Below are positions 26,186 through 35,378 of a DNA stretch of 64,000 nt, one piece after another. Under the pieces are notes generated by a model that made no database searches, was not told where the DNA came from, and was given only the letters and a program-made list of their open reading frames with translations. Numbering within the stretch: position 1 is the stretch's first letter; the number at the start of each line of letters is the position of its first letter. The stretch is from an uncultured Flavobacteriales bacterium (GTDB lineage: Bacteria; Bacteroidota; Bacteroidia; Flavobacteriales; Schleiferiaceae): assembly GCA_913055685.1 (NCBI GenBank), contig CAJXKC010000003.1, positions 124,001 through 188,000 of the forward strand, written 5' to 3'. Made by a program: the position numbers and the translations under genes.

Positions 26186-26567
26186 TCGAAGCTTTTTCTG
26201 GGATATTTTCTAAAGGAACAAAAAACACACAATCTCCCTTGTGGAGATAAAGTTTTGCTTGCTTAAATTTTATTTGGGAGGCTTGGTCATTACTCATTAA
26301 TTCGGTGGTCATGGTATAAAGGCCCTGCTTTTTCGATTCGGCTTTTAGCGTAGACAAACCCTCCACTACCAAGCTATCTACTTGCGCTTCGGAATCCGCT
26401 TCCATTCGAATGAAATAAACCGCATTTATACCACTAGCCTCGGTCCCCCCGATATATTTTTGAAAGTAATAATCGCTTAGTCCAGATTCTTCAAGGCCCA
26501 TCTTCTTCAAGCCCGAACATGCACCTAAAGTGATAATTGCTAAGGCTATTAATGTCTTTACTTTCAT
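26145..26567 (-). CDS. small putative lipoprotein
   Basis: The 140-residue product has a short signal peptide with lipobox LGAC (Cys17), so it is probably anchored in a membrane facing the periplasm. The rest shows no domain I recognise. It begins one base after the stop of the upstream 1081-residue secreted protein, so the two are co-transcribed. Its final 41 bases lie inside the convergent glycosylase gene. Function unknown. Confidence 0.65.
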   Translation of the reverse strand: MKVKTLIALAIITLGACSGLKKMGLEESGLSDYYFQKYIGGTEASGINAVYFIRMEADSEAQVDSLVVEGLSTLKAESKKQGLYTMTTELMSNDQASQIKFKQAKLYLHKGDCVFFVPLENIPEKASIMMPSINGQQEPH

Positions 26568-26568
26568 C

Positions 26569-29500
26569 CTATTCTTTTATAAAGCTTTGCGTTATGGTAG
26601 TTGCTCCATTTCCAATCCTTAGGGAGTAAAGTCCTTTAGCTAAAAAACTAATGTCTATATCCGCTTGGAGCTGATTTAAATCTTTAGCCGAATATATGAC
26701 CTTTCCCCTGAGATCGCTAATCTCCAATTCATGGATACGCTCTCCACTTAAAGCTTGGATATGTAAAACCTTCTTAGCGGGATTTGGATAAACTTGCCAA
26801 TTCGCAAGCTTTGACTCATCGAGTGAAACACCAGAACCGCTTATAATTACGGTATAATCCTCTACTTCGCCAGTATGGGTGCCGCAAGGATCGGGGCCTC
26901 CGTTCCAATAGCGGCTGCGGACGCGCATCCGGGTAGTATCTATTCCGATTGTCGGCGGCACAGTAAATGTTCCGGTGGCTTCATGGTTAACATCTATCGC
27001 CGAAAACTGAATAAGCTCATGGGGTTCAAAGTCTCTATCCTTATCATAATCTATCCAGGCATAAATAGTATCCTGATCGAAGTGGTAGTTCATACCCACC
27101 AAAATGGTATAAGTCTGATTATGCTGCAAATTGGCGCTTAAATGGGTAAAGTTTCCATAACCGTCTTTTCCACTATTATTTTGCAGATTGCTTAATACTA
27201 CCTCATCGATGTAATCTACAGTAGTATTACTCGCACCTGCCGCGGCGCAGTATTCATAAGGCCTTACGCGATAATTGAAACGGTAAGATTCGGTGGTATC
27301 TCCAGCACTACCTACTGCATATACTTTGAAATATACCATACTACCTTCTGCCGCATTAGGCAAGGGTAGACTAGATTCCCATTCTTGGTTGTTGGTATAC
27401 GTCAAAGGAATTATGCTATCCAGGCTTAAATCATCTACCGAACAACGCACAAATACGGAGCTTAGGTTTCCTGTATAATCGATGCTAGCCCTTAGCCATT
27501 GATCTACCTGTTCTTTCGGCGCATTCAATGTAGGAGGATTCGAAATTGCAATGCGCTTCATCTTGGGAAAATCGGCCCTTCCCTGTAAGCTCACTTCCCA
27601 TAATCCACGACCCCAAGTTGCTGCCCTTAAAGTGTTGGTGGCCCAATTAATTTCAAGATCCTTAACCCGCATATTAGGTAAGCCAGCATTAAATAGGAAC
27701 CAGTTGGAAGCATTTAAATCTTTCACATAAACCCCTATTTCTGCTCCTAAGTAGATTTTATTATCCGGACCAATAACCGCAGACAGGATGGGCATATCTC
27801 CTAGGTTTCCGGTGATATTTTGCCAAGTAAGGCCTAAATCATTGGTCAAGAAAACCTTAGCATTATCATTTTGATGATTCCCATAACACACGATCAGAGT
27901 GGAGTCTTTAAAGGGGTGAAAGGCAATTTCTTGGATGGTTTTCCCCGAAGGCAGGCCAATAGTTCTGCGGCGGAAAGAGCTCCCCCCATTAAATGAAACT
28001 TCGAAGAGATCACCATTAGCCACAGCTATAATCTGATCATTATTTGGAGCTATTGCCGCCCGATTAATAGCGCTGGAAAACAGTGGTGAACCTAATTGGG
28101 TCCAATTCGTGCCGAAATCATTACTCTCATGAACATCATTCGCCAAATGGTAAATTTTAAAATGGTCTATAGGGGACATCAATAAAGGGGCCTCCCAGGC
28201 ACCAGAGGCATTGCTTGGACTGGCTCCAGTCTGACTAAAACCTCCGTCGGTTGTTAAGCGTCGTGTACCATACTGTACGCTACCCATCATCCAGTTCGGA
28301 TTTAAGGGGTGAATAATCGCTTCCATGCCATCTGCCCCATAAAACTCCAACCAGTGGTCGCCTTTATAGATTGAGGTACCATTATCCTGAGAGCCAACCA
28401 TGGCAAAATCTTGATCACTCTGACTCAAGCCTAGATCATAATTCTCACGGATGCCATTATTGATGGAAAGCTTATGCCAAGATTGGCCCTTATCCCAACT
28501 TTTGCATAAAAAACCGTCTGTGCCGATATAATAGGTGCCATTTATACAAGCAATCTCCCTTAAATCGGCATGCACATATTGTGAGCCCTCGTAGGGTCGA
28601 TTGCTATTAATCGCCCACCAGGTAACCTGATTAAAGGAGGTCCCGCCATTATTGGAAGCGAAAATATCGAGCATCCCATAAATCATATTGCTGGTATCGG
28701 TCTCATGAACGGCGAAACCATCACAAACCCCAGAAGGATTTGTCATGAAGCTGAAAGTGGCACCAAGGTTGGTGCTTTTCCAAACCCCATTGCGATCGGC
28801 GGCATATACACAATCGGGGCAAGCCGGACTCACTGCAATTTGCACATTAATGGCGTTTCCATTGTTGCCTAGGGTATCAGATACCACGAAGCTAGCGCCC
28901 GCATCTTGCGAGACTAATATCTGAGTGGGGGTCGAGGTGAAGTAGTAATTATCGTAGATATATAAAATGGAATCCTTAGTAGGATGAAAGACGATTTGGC
29001 TTATTGCAGAATTAGGATTAGGATTAATATTCACCCATGTTTGAAGATCATCATCAGAAATATAGAGTCCCTTGGAAGTTCCTACATAAATCTTATTGGG
29101 AATTCGGGGATGATAAGCCACTTTATAAATCTCTCCTTTATTGTTTCCCAATCCACCCCAGCCGAGATTGCTTGGATTAAAAGGTGTCACAGTCCAGCTT
29201 AGTCCACCGTCTACCGATCGATACAGGCCATGACTTGCGCCATTACCGGCATTGCGTACATTAATAATCACCGTATCACTTTGTCCGGGTTTTACCGTCA
29301 TAGTATTTACCCCACTGGCAACTAAAAAGTCGGTCGTAGAACTCGACCAGGTTTGCCCACCATCCAAACTGCGCCAAAAACCACCACTCCTGGAGCCTAA
29401 ATACAAGCGGTTGGTATCGCTGGGATCGACATAAAAACACTCCACCCGACCTAATCCAGGTGAATAATGACCAGAAATGGAATCAACTGAATAAGGTCCT

Positions 29501-29814
29501 AGGTCGGCCCATGTAGCACTAGCCTCCGCTTCTTGCATAGAAGTCTGGATACCCTCCCACTCTTTGGCAGTGAAATAAGGGTCTATTTGGCTACGATCTC
29601 CATTAAGGGGAAATTGATAAGCCGTTTCCGATAACCAACGCTGGTAGCCCTTGAAGCCTGAGCCTTCATCGCGTCCGTTTAGCTCAAAGTAAAGCTGGGC
29701 GGCGGAGTCGATTTCTTTTAAACTGTAACGATAATCGTTTAGCATGTATTTAAAGTCTTGGGCCGAAAGTCCAAAACCAGCCAGAAAAATGCAGAGAAAA
29801 ATGCGCTTAAGCAT
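26569..29814 (-). CDS. large T9SS-secreted sortilin-like beta-propeller with GEVED domain
   Basis: The 1081-residue product begins with a signal peptide (ending FGLSAQD). Residues of about 95-750 hold many BNR/sortilin-type repeats (SLDGGQTWSSS, SVDGGLSWT, SQDAGASF, SNNGGTSFN, LTNDLGLTWQN), which indicates one or two large beta-propellers. A GEVED domain follows, ending CGTHTGEVEDYTVIISG at about 1000. A T9SS type A sorting domain closes the protein (VYPNPAKKVLHIQ...GLYSLRIGNG). Proteins of this architecture are surface adhesins or proteases' partners in Bacteroidota, but no catalytic motif is visible here. It is transcribed with the small lipoprotein downstream. Confidence 0.85.
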   Translation of the reverse strand: MLKRIFLCIFLAGFGLSAQDFKYMLNDYRYSLKEIDSAAQLYFELNGRDEGSGFKGYQRWLSETAYQFPLNGDRSQIDPYFTAKEWEGIQTSMQEAEASATWADLGPYSVDSISGHYSPGLGRVECFYVDPSDTNRLYLGSRSGGFWRSLDGGQTWSSSTTDFLVASGVNTMTVKPGQSDTVIINVRNAGNGASHGLYRSVDGGLSWTVTPFNPSNLGWGGLGNNKGEIYKVAYHPRIPNKIYVGTSKGLYISDDDLQTWVNINPNPNSAISQIVFHPTKDSILYIYDNYYFTSTPTQILVSQDAGASFVVSDTLGNNGNAINVQIAVSPACPDCVYAADRNGVWKSTNLGATFSFMTNPSGVCDGFAVHETDTSNMIYGMLDIFASNNGGTSFNQVTWWAINSNRPYEGSQYVHADLREIACINGTYYIGTDGFLCKSWDKGQSWHKLSINNGIRENYDLGLSQSDQDFAMVGSQDNGTSIYKGDHWLEFYGADGMEAIIHPLNPNWMMGSVQYGTRRLTTDGGFSQTGASPSNASGAWEAPLLMSPIDHFKIYHLANDVHESNDFGTNWTQLGSPLFSSAINRAAIAPNNDQIIAVANGDLFEVSFNGGSSFRRRTIGLPSGKTIQEIAFHPFKDSTLIVCYGNHQNDNAKVFLTNDLGLTWQNITGNLGDMPILSAVIGPDNKIYLGAEIGVYVKDLNASNWFLFNAGLPNMRVKDLEINWATNTLRAATWGRGLWEVSLQGRADFPKMKRIAISNPPTLNAPKEQVDQWLRASIDYTGNLSSVFVRCSVDDLSLDSIIPLTYTNNQEWESSLPLPNAAEGSMVYFKVYAVGSAGDTTESYRFNYRVRPYEYCAAAGASNTTVDYIDEVVLSNLQNNSGKDGYGNFTHLSANLQHNQTYTILVGMNYHFDQDTIYAWIDYDKDRDFEPHELIQFSAIDVNHEATGTFTVPPTIGIDTTRMRVRSRYWNGGPDPCGTHTGEVEDYTVIISGSGVSLDESKLANWQVYPNPAKKVLHIQALSGERIHELEISDLRGKVIYSAKDLNQLQADIDISFLAKGLYSLRIGNGATTITQSFIKE

Positions 29815-29943
29815 AGGGTCAATAATTTGAAAGCAAGATAAGTAGGAAGTTCTTAATCAAAAATTTTAATTTGAATACCCGCTAAGCCTGCGGCTTGGGA
29901 ATTATGCCACAAACAACTATTTTTAATTTCTTATTTATCAATC

Positions 29944-30774
29944 ATGAAAGTTCTAAGCAGGGCATCTTGGTACCAATACCTCTTCATTCTTATCGGCTTT
30001 ACCTTAATCAGCAGCTGCGATGACTGGGATGATGATTATGAGGAACCCGATAATCCGGATGTACCTTCCTTAATTGCCAATTACAATGGCACATTAATCC
30101 AAAGCTCCCATTCTGGGTCAGCTTACCATGGCGCGGGGCAGCGCTACAATCACTTTAATATTAGCTATTTGGGCGATGATGTTTATGAAGTGCATGATGT
30201 ACGAGGATATCGAATTCGCTTCCGCTTCTACTTAGACCAAAGCGGTAATTACTACTACATCGAAAATGTGAATTTTGTGTCAGGAATCGGTACACCGCGC
30301 ATTCCTCCAGGGGGGCAGGTACCCATTGAAATAAGCTTCGACGCCAATGGAGACGTAAGTTCCCTATATATTTATTACAATGATCATAACAATGATCAAA
30401 TCGCTTTATTGGGAATCCGCGACAATAGAGTAGCCGTACCTACTGCCACACATCAGTTGGTACAAGGTCAGTATTCGCGCGCCAAGCCAGGTTGCGCCGG
30501 GAGAACCCCGCACTATTTCTATTTCTTTCCTGATGGCACGGGCTACTTCAAAGACCCAAATCGCTGTGTGGCGCCCGACTGTTACTACAATGATTATTTC
30601 TATTGGTCGATAATCTCACCCGGCACCTTAATGATTGAGCAAACCGCCTATACCGAATGTGGGGTACCTAAATCCTTTAACCCAATCCAAGAGGTAATCT
30701 ATGTTTCGGAAGATACCCAAGGTAATTTGGTAATGAATCGTTCGGGCCAAACCCAATATTGGACTCCTTTCTAA
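29944..30774 (+). CDS. putative lipoprotein
   Basis: The 276-residue product has a signal peptide and lipobox-like ISSC (about Cys25). An acidic stretch follows directly (DDWDDDYEEPDNPD), typical of surface-exposed lipoproteins of Bacteroidota. The mature part is all-beta by composition. Its second half contains several cysteines (KPGCAG, NRCVAPDCYY, TECGVP), perhaps disulfides. No family is recognised. The stop is directly followed by the GTG of dinB, so both may be on one transcript. Confidence 0.7.
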   Translation: MKVLSRASWYQYLFILIGFTLISSCDDWDDDYEEPDNPDVPSLIANYNGTLIQSSHSGSAYHGAGQRYNHFNISYLGDDVYEVHDVRGYRIRFRFYLDQSGNYYYIENVNFVSGIGTPRIPPGGQVPIEISFDANGDVSSLYIYYNDHNNDQIALLGIRDNRVAVPTATHQLVQGQYSRAKPGCAGRTPHYFYFFPDGTGYFKDPNRCVAPDCYYNDYFYWSIISPGTLMIEQTAYTECGVPKSFNPIQEVIYVSEDTQGNLVMNRSGQTQYWTPF

Positions 30775-31860
30775 GTGCAGGAAATCCCCTCAGAATACAT
30801 TCGTAAAATCATCCATATTGATATGGATGCCTTTTACGCCTCGGTGGAGCAACGAGATAACCCCGAGCTTCGGGGAAAACCGCTTGCAGTAGGTGGCTCT
30901 AAAGAACGTGGCGTGGTAGCTGCCGCCAGCTATGAGGCCCGAGAATATGGGGTGCGGTCGGCAATGCCCTCCCGTACCGCTTACCGCCGCTGTCCGCACT
31001 TAGTTTTCGTAAAACCTAATTTCGATAAATACCGTAAGGTATCCCATCAAATCCGTGAGATCTTTTACCGCTACACCGATTTAGTAGAGCCTCTTTCTTT
31101 AGACGAAGCCTACCTAGATGTGAGTCACAATAAGAAAGGTATTACCAGCGCCTCCAAAATTGCCCGTCAAATTAGGGAAGAAATAAAGGCGGAGACTGGC
31201 CTAAATGCCTCGGCCGGAATTTCCATCAATAAGTTCTTGGCCAAGGTTGCGTCCGACATCAACAAGCCCAATGGACAAAAAACCATCATGCCAGAAGAGG
31301 TAATTTCCTTCCTTGAGGAATTAGCCATTGCCAAATTCTACGGCATCGGCACTAAGACGGCTGAGAAGATGAAAAGCTTGGGGATACACTACGGCCGGGA
31401 TTTAAAGACCTGGGATTTAGCCTTGCTGCAACAAGAATTTGGGAAGGCCGGTAGTCACTTTTACAATATTGTCCGCGGCCTGCAAAAATCACCGGTCAAA
31501 CCAGAACGAGAAAGAAAATCACTGGGAGCGGAGCGCACATTTAGTGAAGATATTCGAGGAATTGCGGCCGCCGAAAAGGCCCTAAAAGAAATCTTTGAAA
31601 TTTGGATTAGCAGAATTCAGGCTAGCGGTTTAAAAGGGCGCACCATCAGCTTAAAGCTGAAGAGTCAAAATTTTGAAGTTTTATCGAGAAGCCATAGTCT
31701 GGACCAGCCGAGTAATTCTCCGGAAGTGCTTTGGCATTGGGCGCAGGACTTGCTCCATCAAGATTATAAAGGTGAGGCTTTACGCCTGATTGGACTTTCC
31801 CTATCAAATTTCTCCGAGCTTAAAGCTTCTTCCAGTACTCAACTCACCCTGGATTTTTAG
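30775..31860 (+). CDS. dinB: DNA polymerase IV (Y-family translesion polymerase)
   Basis: DinB copies past damaged bases at low fidelity. HIDMDAFYASVEQ (14-26) carries the first metal aspartates (Asp16), and SLDEAYLD (108-115) carries Asp110 and Glu111. The little-finger domain covers about 240-345. The C-terminus ends QLTLDF, a good beta-clamp binding peptide; the clamp gene dnaN is also in this window. The start is a GTG right after the preceding TAA; the next ATG would remove the first metal-binding strand. At 361 residues the length is normal. Confidence 0.95.
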   Translation: MQEIPSEYIRKIIHIDMDAFYASVEQRDNPELRGKPLAVGGSKERGVVAAASYEAREYGVRSAMPSRTAYRRCPHLVFVKPNFDKYRKVSHQIREIFYRYTDLVEPLSLDEAYLDVSHNKKGITSASKIARQIREEIKAETGLNASAGISINKFLAKVASDINKPNGQKTIMPEEVISFLEELAIAKFYGIGTKTAEKMKSLGIHYGRDLKTWDLALLQQEFGKAGSHFYNIVRGLQKSPVKPERERKSLGAERTFSEDIRGIAAAEKALKEIFEIWISRIQASGLKGRTISLKLKSQNFEVLSRSHSLDQPSNSPEVLWHWAQDLLHQDYKGEALRLIGLSLSNFSELKASSSTQLTLDF

Positions 31861-31870
31861 CTTTGCCGCT

Positions 31871-32314
31871 ATGAAAATTCGTATTTACATTTTTCTTTTC
31901 TGCTTAAGTAGCATTTGGCTGAGTGCTCAGAGTAATGTCCGCTACAGCGATGAAGATCTTAAAACGTATATCGAAGTAACGAATGCGGTAAATTACTATC
32001 GAATGCAGACTCAAGGTAAAGCCGATAGTATGCGTATTGCCCAAGAACTTTCAGAACAAGACTTTTTTGAAATCATCAGCCAACTTAAAAAGGGGGAGGT
32101 TTATGATAGCATTAAAACGCGCTATCCAAGTGAAACGATTCTTGCCTTCGACCGCACTATGCAATATCGAAATTTCCTTAGGCAAGGGATACAGAATTAT
32201 TTGGCGGCTGAGCTTGAAAGAGTTGGTTGGGATATGGATTTTTATCAGCATCTTGCATTGAGTATTGAAGCGATTCCAGAGCTTCGACAACGATTAACAG
32301 CACTGAGTAAATGA
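31871..32314 (+). CDS. secreted DUF4168-like hypothetical protein
   Basis: The start at 31871 opens a signal peptide (MKIRIYIFLFCLSSIWLSAQ); upstream in-frame ATGs fall inside dinB. The mature part of about 127 residues is helical and recalls DUF4168 proteins: a SDEDLKTYIEV segment, a heptad-like central region, and a terminal LSIEAIPELRQRL helix. Assignment to that family is tentative. The stop overlaps the ddl start (ATGA), suggesting translational coupling, although a shared function is not obvious. Confidence 0.65.
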   Translation: MKIRIYIFLFCLSSIWLSAQSNVRYSDEDLKTYIEVTNAVNYYRMQTQGKADSMRIAQELSEQDFFEIISQLKKGEVYDSIKTRYPSETILAFDRTMQYRNFLRQGIQNYLAAELERVGWDMDFYQHLALSIEAIPELRQRLTALSK

Positions 32315-33285
32315 AAATCATTGGCATTGTGATGGGTGGCTACTCGGCCGAATACGAAGTATCCATCGGCTCCGGAAATGTGGTGTACAACAATATTAAA
32401 GACAGCGGCTACGAAGTTTACCGCTTAGAATTGACCGCCACTGCCTGGGAGGCCATCGACGAAGATGAAAAACGCTTTCCCATTCAAAAAGATGACTTTA
32501 GCTTTAGTCGGGATAATCGAAAAATAACCTTCGATGCCATTTTTAACGCAATACATGGCCATCCGGGCGAAGACGGACCACTAGCTGGATATTTCGATAT
32601 GCTCAATATTGCCTATACCAGCTCTGGGCAGTTCGCCTCTGCCCTAACCTTTAACAAAGCCGAATGCAATATACTATTGGGACACTATGGCTTTAAGGTT
32701 CCTAAATCCATTTTTCTGCACTTCGAAGAACGCAGTCCCGAGAGCATTATTGAAAGCCTTGGCCTACCCTGTTTTGTAAAACCCTGTCGCAGTGGTTCTT
32801 CTATCGGTGTAAGCAAGGTAAAAACCGCCGAGGAACTTGCTCCGGCCATTGCTAAAGCCAAGGAGATTGACCACAAGGTATTAGTTGAATCGATGGTTAG
32901 TGGTTTAGAACTAGCTTGTGGGGTAAGTGATCATGAAGGCAAAGCAAAGGCCTTAGCGGTTACTCACATCGAACCATCGAACGACTTTTTCGACTATGAA
33001 GCCAAGTACAGCGGTGGCTCTAAGGAAATAACGCCGGCGGCCATTCCCCAAGCGACCTACGATTTGGTAATGGAGAGTAGCGAAAAGGTTTATGCGCTTT
33101 TGGAACTTAAAGGACTGGCTCGAATCGACTACATCTTAGACGATGAAGGAGCTCCCATTTTAATTGAAGTGAATACAGTGCCTGGCTTAAGTGAACAGAG
33201 TATTTTACCCCGCCAAGCTAAGTATATTGGCATTGGCTTGGATCAGCTTTTTAAAGCAAGCATCGAAAAAGTCCTAAATTCGTAA
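32311..33285 (+). CDS. ddl: D-alanine--D-alanine ligase
   Basis: Ddl makes the D-Ala-D-Ala dipeptide for peptidoglycan. The 324-residue product has the N-terminal GGYSAEYEVSIGSG block, HGHPGEDG, the ATP-grasp loop PCRSGSSIGVSKV, and LIEVNTVPGLSEQSILP at the active-site end. Length is slightly below the 340-360 of many homologues but all motifs are present. It precedes coaD by one base. Confidence 0.95.
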   Translation: MKIIGIVMGGYSAEYEVSIGSGNVVYNNIKDSGYEVYRLELTATAWEAIDEDEKRFPIQKDDFSFSRDNRKITFDAIFNAIHGHPGEDGPLAGYFDMLNIAYTSSGQFASALTFNKAECNILLGHYGFKVPKSIFLHFEERSPESIIESLGLPCFVKPCRSGSSIGVSKVKTAEELAPAIAKAKEIDHKVLVESMVSGLELACGVSDHEGKAKALAVTHIEPSNDFFDYEAKYSGGSKEITPAAIPQATYDLVMESSEKVYALLELKGLARIDYILDDEGAPILIEVNTVPGLSEQSILPRQAKYIGIGLDQLFKASIEKVLNS

Positions 33286-33286
33286 G

Positions 33287-33742
33287 ATGAGAATTGCCGT
33301 TTTTCCAGGGTCCTTCGATCCCATAACATTAGGCCATTACGATATCGTAAGTAGAGCTATCCCTCTTTTTGATAAAATTATCGTTGCGGTGGGCACCAAT
33401 GCCAACAAAAACTACATGTTTAGTCTAGAGCAACGTACCGCCTGGATTAAGGAAACGTTTAAGGAAGAAGATAAAGTCTCGGTCGACACCTACAGCGGTT
33501 TAACAGTGGAGTATTGTAATTCGGTGGGGGCTCAGTTTATTTTAAGAGGTTTAAGGAATCCGTCTGACTTCGAATTTGAAAAGGCCATTGCTCAAACCAA
33601 TCGAAAATTGAAAGGTGATTTAGAAACAATCTTCCTTCTTACAGCTTCAGGCCTCAGCTCTATTAGCAGCAGTATAGTTCGAGATGTGATTCGCAATAAT
33701 GGAGATTACGCCCAATTTGTTCCAGCTGCGGTTAGACTTTAG
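33287..33742 (+). CDS. coaD: phosphopantetheine adenylyltransferase
   Basis: CoaD transfers AMP from ATP to 4'-phosphopantetheine, the penultimate step of coenzyme A synthesis. The 151-residue protein shows FPGSFDPITLGHYDIV, with the T-x-GH nucleotide motif, and LRGLRNPSDFEFE. SISSSIVRDV is the variant of the ISSTxVR signature. Its stop overlaps the stop of the convergent Nudix gene by 4 bases. Confidence 0.96.
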   Translation: MRIAVFPGSFDPITLGHYDIVSRAIPLFDKIIVAVGTNANKNYMFSLEQRTAWIKETFKEEDKVSVDTYSGLTVEYCNSVGAQFILRGLRNPSDFEFEKAIAQTNRKLKGDLETIFLLTASGLSSISSSIVRDVIRNNGDYAQFVPAAVRL

Positions 33743-34338
33743 TACTCCCCTTTTACCATTGCATCCAGCACAATGGCAATGTTGCCATAGGTGTTTTTCA
33801 GGTTTTCCTCCACCTCAGCACGACTACACCAAACGGCGTCTAAAATAGATTCTTCCAATTGAGGAACTAAAAAATCAAAGTCATGGGCAATGGCCATCGT
33901 GTACCAATAGGTACGCTTTAAAATGCGTTTACCTTCCATTTCGTAGACATGGTAGGTGGTAGGCAATACGCCAACAATCTCCGGTTTAGAAACTCCAGTT
34001 TCCTCCTCAACTTCGCGTACCGCAGCCATTTCTTTAGGCTCACCAAACTCAATCTTTCCTTTCGGTAAATCCCATTTACCGAGGCGGTAGATCATTAAAA
34101 TCTGACCATTGGGATTTATTACCGCACCGCCAGCTGCCTCAATAATCTTGAATTTGGATTTAAAAAGAGACCAGGTTTCATTGAGATTACGGACCAAAAG
34201 GTGAACCTCCCGCTGGGGGCCCTCCAACATAGATTTAATCAGATTATCGAGCTGTGCTTCGCCAAGGTAATTAACCGCCTCTTCACTCGGTTTATCAGAG
34301 AGAATTAGCAGTGATTCCTTGATGAAAACTTTATACAT
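33739..34338 (-). CDS. Nudix hydrolase
   Basis: The 199-residue product (start MYKVFIKESLL at 34338; an ATG at 34347 is also possible) has an N-terminal domain of about 60 residues typical of a Bacteroidota Nudix group. A Nudix domain follows with a complete box: G-x5-E-x7-REVEEETGV, read from GKIEFGEPKEMAAVREV. Nudix enzymes cleave nucleoside diphosphates linked to another moiety. The substrate is not predictable. The start lies only 7 bases from the divergent pyrE start, so its promoter must lie within pyrE, or the two overlap. Confidence 0.88.
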   Translation of the reverse strand: MYKVFIKESLLILSDKPSEEAVNYLGEAQLDNLIKSMLEGPQREVHLLVRNLNETWSLFKSKFKIIEAAGGAVINPNGQILMIYRLGKWDLPKGKIEFGEPKEMAAVREVEEETGVSKPEIVGVLPTTYHVYEMEGKRILKRTYWYTMAIAHDFDFLVPQLEESILDAVWCSRAEVEENLKNTYGNIAIVLDAMVKGEY

Positions 34339-34345
34339 TTGACCC

Positions 34346-34990
34346 ATGATTTTAAATGCTCAAACCGCGCATGAGACGGCTCAAAAACTCATGCAAATAA
34401 AGGCAATAAAACTTCAACCTCAAGCACCTTTTACTTGGGCTAGTGGCTGGAAGTCTCCGATTTATTGCGATAACCGCATCACCTTGAGTTATCCCGAGAT
34501 GCGCGATTACCTAAAAACTAAACTGGCTGCTACCTTAAAAGAGCTATATCCAGAAGCCGAAATGGTTGTTGGGGTAGCGACGGGTGCCATTGCTATAGGC
34601 GCCTTAGTAGCCGATGCCTTGGAATTGCCCTTCATTTACGTACGACCAGAACCGAAGAAGCACGGTCGCCAAAACCAAATTGAAGGCGAATTAGCGCCGG
34701 GAGCAAAAGTGGTCGTAATTGAAGACCTCATTTCTACGGGAGGAAGCAGTTTAAAAGTAGTTGATGTACTACGTAAGAATGGCGCTCAGGTGATGGGAAT
34801 GCTAGCCTTATTCACTTATGCCTTTAAAATAGCAGAAGAAAACTTTGCTCAGGCTGAGCTCGAATTACACACCCTAAGCGATTATCCACACCTTTTGGAA
34901 GGCTTGCTAGATAGCGGTAATTTAGACGAGCAAAGTCATCAAACATTACTCACCTGGCGCGAAGATCCCGCCAACTGGAAAAAAGACTAA
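34346..34990 (+). CDS. pyrE: orotate phosphoribosyltransferase
   Basis: PyrE joins orotate to PRPP, giving orotidine 5'-phosphate in UMP synthesis. The 214-residue protein contains FTWASGWKSPIYCDNR, VVGVATGAIAIGALVA, YVRPEPKKHGRQNQIEG and the PRPP-binding signature VVVIEDLISTGGSS. It is followed after one base by an SRPBCC protein. The start codon is almost shared with the divergent Nudix gene. Confidence 0.95.
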   Translation: MILNAQTAHETAQKLMQIKAIKLQPQAPFTWASGWKSPIYCDNRITLSYPEMRDYLKTKLAATLKELYPEAEMVVGVATGAIAIGALVADALELPFIYVRPEPKKHGRQNQIEGELAPGAKVVVIEDLISTGGSSLKVVDVLRKNGAQVMGMLALFTYAFKIAEENFAQAELELHTLSDYPHLLEGLLDSGNLDEQSHQTLLTWREDPANWKKD

Positions 34991-34991
34991 A

Positions 34992-35378
34992 ATGAATATT
35001 ACTTCAGACAAAGTTCAAATTTCAAAAAAGCCCTCGGAGTTTTTTGCCCTTATGGCCGATTTGAACAATATGAAAATGGTTATGCCCGAGTCAGTAATTC
35101 GCTTTGAAGCGGATGAGAATACCTTTGTATTCGGACTCAAAGGCATGCCCGACGTGCGACTACTTATCGAAGAAATTCGTGAACCTGAACTATTAAAATT
35201 CAAAGCCGCTAGCTCTAAACTTGATTTCACTTTAAGCTGTGTTTTAGCGGAGAATGAAGGGGGAGCTGAAATTCAATATTTATTTGAGGGTAATTTTAAC
35301 CCGATGATGAAAATGATGGTTGAACGTCCCATAACGCGATTCATCGAAGACTTAGCAGCGAGCACTGCTAAACTCTAA
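34992..35378 (+). CDS. SRPBCC (START-like) family protein
   Basis: The 128-residue product fits the SRPBCC fold: an N-terminal strand and helix (KPSEFFALMADLNNMKMVMP), a seven-strand sheet, and a long C-terminal helix (FIEDLAAS). Such proteins bind hydrophobic ligands. No ligand is apparent. It starts one base after pyrE and overlaps the convergent birA by 4 bases. Orthologues next to pyrE would support a conserved pairing, which I cannot check here. Confidence 0.78.
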   Translation: MNITSDKVQISKKPSEFFALMADLNNMKMVMPESVIRFEADENTFVFGLKGMPDVRLLIEEIREPELLKFKAASSKLDFTLSCVLAENEGGAEIQYLFEGNFNPMMKMMVERPITRFIEDLAASTAKL

